NCBI GenBank assembly: GCA_944372275.1
Contig: CALVYO010000023.1
Coordinates: 1-15,870 of the forward strand
Reading direction: 5' to 3'
DNA: 15,870 nt
From: an uncultured Bacilli bacterium
GTDB taxonomy: Bacteria > Bacillota_I > Bacilli_A > RF39 > UBA660
The notes under the pieces are model-generated. The model was not told where the DNA came from and searched no databases. It saw nothing but the letters and a program-made list of their open reading frames with translations. The translations under genes and the position numbers were made by a program. Positions 14,104-15,870 of this stretch are shown one piece after another (positions within the stretch are counted from its first letter, which is position 1; every line of letters begins with the position of its first letter).

Positions 14104-14679
14104 TCATTTCATTTTATATTTTTTTATATGATTATTGATTTTTTCTCTTTCTTCACAATACACAAATGGTATTAAACTAGAAATCACTGCTTCGCTATCA
14201 ACTATTTCACGATCATATAGTCCAGATGTTAAATATCCCATTATTCCTGATTTTTGTTTATTATTAGAAATTTTTAATATTTCTTCTATAGCTTTATTTA
14301 ATGATCCACCATTTTTAACAAATTCAAACATTGTCTTTGTAAGTCGTATTCCTAAAGATTTACCTGTTGATTTTTTACCATACTTATCTTCAATTATACA
14401 ATAGGTTACAACAAATGGTAGCCCATTTTCATCTAATGAAAATCCACCTTCTATCGAACATAAATAATCATAATAAATATTATTCTCTATAGCTAGTCCT
14501 TTTAAATTTTTGTTTCGATTTTCAGCACCCCTTATTATTTCATAGCCAATAGGCTTACTGTTAGTATCAGATTCAACAGCGAATGATAAAATTTCAAAAT
14601 TATCGATATTTAATTTTTGCAATCCTATTTCTAGTGCTCTTTTTTTTGATGGATTTTTGCTTCCCAATAAAAATATCAT
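14104..14679 (-). CDS. yjjX: Inosine/xanthosine triphosphatase (YjjX, DUF84 family)
   Basis: The 191-residue protein matches the YjjX family, which hydrolyses non-canonical purine triphosphates (ITP, XTP) and keeps them out of nucleic acids. Visible features are the start IFLLGSKNPSKKRALEIG (N9-K13, the substrate loop found in YjjX and ITPases). The GAENR helix (51-55), IEGGF (76-80) with the conserved acidic residue, and the later GYLTSGLYDR segment before the C-terminal hydrophobic ...AVISSLIPF are also present. The length is normal (about 170-190). The ATG at 14679 is preceded by AAGGTGAT. It lies just after the terminator of the 105-residue gene and 37 bases before the pilin-like gene, which has its own promoter. 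Metal-dependent cytoplasmic activity is inferred from the family. Confidence 0.88.
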   Translation of the reverse strand: MIFLLGSKNPSKKRALEIGLQKLNIDNFEILSFAVESDTNSKPIGYEIIRGAENRNKNLKGLAIENNIYYDYLCSIEGGFSLDENGLPFVVTYCIIEDKYGKKSTGKSLGIRLTKTMFEFVKNGGSLNKAIEEILKISNNKQKSGIMGYLTSGLYDREIVDSEAVISSLIPFVYCEEREKINNHIKKYKMK

Positions 14680-14698
14680 TTAAATCACCTTTTATTAT

Positions 14699-14725
14699 TA
14701 AAAAAATTCAAATAAAAATTTGAAT
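14699..14725 (-). terminator. Rho-independent terminator of the 105-residue gene
   Basis: ATTCAAAT and ATTTGAAT (arms 14718-14725 and 14706-14713) form a perfect 8-bp stem with a 4-base loop, followed by a run of T on the minus strand. It lies 61 bases past the stop codon at 14787. Confidence 0.7.
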
Positions 14726-14786
14726 GCTATTTTAAATATGGCACGAAAATTGAACGAGTTTCCAAATTTTGTTTTATTAACCTTTC

Positions 14787-15104
14787 TTATTTAATATTTA
14801 ATTTTTTTATTGGACCATTTTCAATTATTGGTTCATCCTCAAACTGCATACCTATATGTAATCTAGTGCCAATATCGCCCGACAAATGTATTCCAGTATC
14901 TTCTTTCCAATTTTGTAATAAATTGTCAATACTTATTGCAGTACTTAATCTAGGATTTGTTTCAACATCTAACATTAAAATTACAAACGTTCCATTTTCA
15001 TCAACAGCATACTTATTTACTTGATCAAGATGTTCATTGCCATTTACATTTTTTATTAAATATGTTCCTATCGGATATGGCACTGTAAAACTTACATTCT
15101 TCAC
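14787..15104 (-). CDS. Unrecognised 105-residue soluble protein
   Basis: I do not recognise this protein. It has no signal peptide or membrane segment and is acidic in its C-terminal half. It looks like a mixed alpha/beta domain with alternating hydrophobic strands (TYLIKNVNGNE, TFVILMLDVE, RLHIGMQFE). The GTG start at 15104 has a strong AGGAGG 6 bases upstream. A well-formed promoter (15122-15150) and a terminator (14699-14725) show that it is a single-gene transcription unit. It is the first chromosomal gene beside the truncated tRNA-Trp at 15161-15204. If that is an integration end, this gene should be outside the inserted element. It might also be element cargo if the junction lies elsewhere. 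Confidence 0.75.
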   Translation of the reverse strand: MKNVSFTVPYPIGTYLIKNVNGNEHLDQVNKYAVDENGTFVILMLDVETNPRLSTAISIDNLLQNWKEDTGIHLSGDIGTRLHIGMQFEDEPIIENGPIKKLNIK

Positions 15105-15121
15105 GTAAAACCTCCTATTAA

Positions 15122-15150
15122 TTTATATATAAATGAACTCAATGGTTCAA
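15122..15150 (-). promoter_or_regulatory. Promoter of the 105-residue protein gene
   Basis: TTGAAC (15145-15150), a 17-base spacer and TATAAA (15122-15127) on the minus strand lie 10 bases downstream of the tRNA-Trp fragment. Transcription would start near 15115, right at the AGGAGG ribosome site. Confidence 0.6.
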
Positions 15151-15160
15151 TTCATTCTAC

Positions 15161-15204
15161 TGGCAGGGGTGGCAGGAGTTGAACCCACATGAACGGTTTT
15201 GGAG
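15161..15204 (-). other. 3' half of tRNA-Trp(CCA), probable attachment-site remnant
   Basis: The minus strand reads as the 3' part of a tRNA-Trp. It starts at the anticodon loop CTCCAAA with anticodon CCA, followed by the stem strand ACCGT and a 4-base variable region. The T-arm is GTGGG-TTCAACT-CCTGC, then the acceptor strand CACCCCT, a discriminator G and an encoded CCA. The D-arm, the 5' acceptor strand and the 5' half of the anticodon stem are missing, and the bases at 15205 onward cannot supply them. Tyrosine recombinases of phages and integrative elements use exactly such 3' tRNA segments as core sites. A lone 3' copy marks one end of the insertion. By orientation, the element should lie to the right, with the rebuilt intact tRNA-Trp at its far end, outside the window. 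Confidence 0.75.
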
Positions 15205-15474
15205 AAATTATTAAATCACATCCAAACACCTTAAAACCCCATAAATCCAAGTAAAACGACTTATAACAAATACATAAATAAATCATTTTACTTGGGCTTA
15301 TTGGATTGGTTTGCCACCAAAATTGCCACCAGACCACCATCAAACGAACAACAATGGTCTTTTGGACTATTATGCCCAATTAAGAACTCCAATGTCCAAT
15401 ATTGACTTGGTATAAACATTATATCATAAATTCTTTTATACAACAACTACTACACTTTAATTTTTTAAATACTT
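15205..15474. other. Gene-free interval next to the tRNA fragment
   Basis: No credible gene is seen here. The only open frame (75 codons, minus strand) runs through the tRNA fragment and has a Trp-rich unlikely composition. The interval holds an inverted repeat (15247-15295), a spaced direct repeat TTGCCACCA (15311-15319 and 15323-15331) and locally higher GC than the surroundings. It looks like the end of an integrated element. Confidence 0.5.
15247..15295. repeat. Inverted repeat inside the putative element end
   Basis: CCAAGTAAAA (15247-15256) and TTTTACTTGG (15286-15295) are perfect 10-base arms. On the minus strand the stem extends to 15 bp if two G-U pairs are allowed. It has a 19-29 base loop and no following T-tract, so it is not an ordinary terminator. 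It may be a recombinase or excisionase site, or a structure at the element end. Confidence 0.55.
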
Positions 15475-15867
15475 TTAAATACTTATTGAATTATCATATT
15501 TTTCTAAATTCTCTATTTTAGAAATATCATAAAAATTTCCATTAGATAAATCATTTAACATTTTAATAAAAGTCTCTATATTTTCATTAGGTAAAGAATT
15601 TATTAATGATGCAATATCTTTTAAATTAGGATCTTTTTCAAATAAATAATTTCTAACTATACCAACTGCACTTGGTAAAGATGAAGAATCAACTGCCTCG
15701 CCCATAAACTTATCTAGGGCATAATAAATATTATCCATAGAAGTCAAATTAATTCCAGTTATAATTGAATAAATACTTAACATATTGTCTTTCACATCTT
15801 GATCTGACTCTTGAATAAATTTGGTATATTCTGATTTATTATCACCAACGGACATCGTTATTTCCAT
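15475..15867 (-). CDS. Unrecognised, mainly helical soluble protein, possibly partial at its N-terminus
   Basis: The 130 residues from the ATG at 15867 show no membrane segment or known motif. The sequence looks helical and acidic (ESDQDVKDNMLSIYSIITG..., DPNLKDIASLINSLPNENIETFIKMLNDLSNG). Only 3 bases of upstream sequence are in the window, so the ribosome site cannot be checked and the real start could lie outside. It ends in ...YDNSISI. If the tRNA-Trp fragment marks the left end of an integrated element, this is the first gene of its cargo. I cannot propose a function. Confidence 0.65.
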   Translation of the reverse strand: MEITMSVGDNKSEYTKFIQESDQDVKDNMLSIYSIITGINLTSMDNIYYALDKFMGEAVDSSSLPSAVGIVRNYLFEKDPNLKDIASLINSLPNENIETFIKMLNDLSNGNFYDISKIENLEKYDNSISI

Positions 15868-15870
15868 ATA

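Noticed and set aside
15298..15340. Short minus-strand segment reading SGGNFGGKPIQ then stop, like the tail of some tyrosine recombinases
   Set aside because: Only about 13 codons are open and a TGA lies just upstream, with no recombinase-like sequence in other frames. Too short to call an integrase remnant.
15152..15379. 75-codon minus-strand open frame
   Set aside because: It runs through the tRNA-Trp fragment, is Trp-rich with no family likeness, and has no ribosome site. It is a chance frame.

Overview
The window is a very AT-rich stretch of a low-GC Gram-positive (Bacillota) chromosome, most likely from a gut-type Bacilli or Mollicutes-like lineage. This placement is inferred from base composition, strong AGGAGG-type ribosome binding sites, Gram-positive families (AgrBDCA, FeoAB, LysM, CspA, a fused ABC transporter) and small, tightly packed genes. 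TGG is read as Trp and TGA is used as a stop, so the code is the standard bacterial one and not the Mycoplasma code. No species can be named from the sequence.

Layout. Positions 1-2244 hold a minus-strand operon: thioredoxin-like lipoprotein, standalone ClpB-type AAA+ ATPase, the tRNA methyltransferase TrmL, and a one-helix membrane protein that runs off the left edge. A cytoplasmic-type LysM protein and two CspA paralogues follow (2295-3335). At 3554-6368 is a complete agr-type peptide quorum-sensing locus. agrB and a 39-residue agrD lie on the plus strand, converging on agrCA on the minus strand, with a bidirectional terminator between them. Next come the ferrous iron genes feoA-feoB (6475-8696), a small HTH protein (8760-9104), and an operon of a fused ABC exporter plus a large membrane-anchored protein (9178-13054). 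The ABC operon is divergent from a DUF308 membrane protein (13139-13669). The right part holds a two-helix pilin-like protein, a YjjX-type NTP phosphatase and an unrecognised 105-residue protein.

At 15161-15204 there is a truncated 3' half of tRNA-Trp(CCA) with no 5' half beside it. This is what remains at one end of an element integrated into a tRNA gene. Its orientation implies that the element lies to the right and includes the unrecognised gene at 15475-15867. The bases just inside carry an inverted repeat and short direct repeats, but no recombinase gene is in view.

The most notable system is the agr locus. The small pheromone precursor is easily missed because of its size, its genes are arranged convergently instead of as one agrBDCA operon, and the predicted ring sequence is very hydrophobic. 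Several terminators overlap stop codons and several promoters give very short leaders, which together suggest a compact genome.
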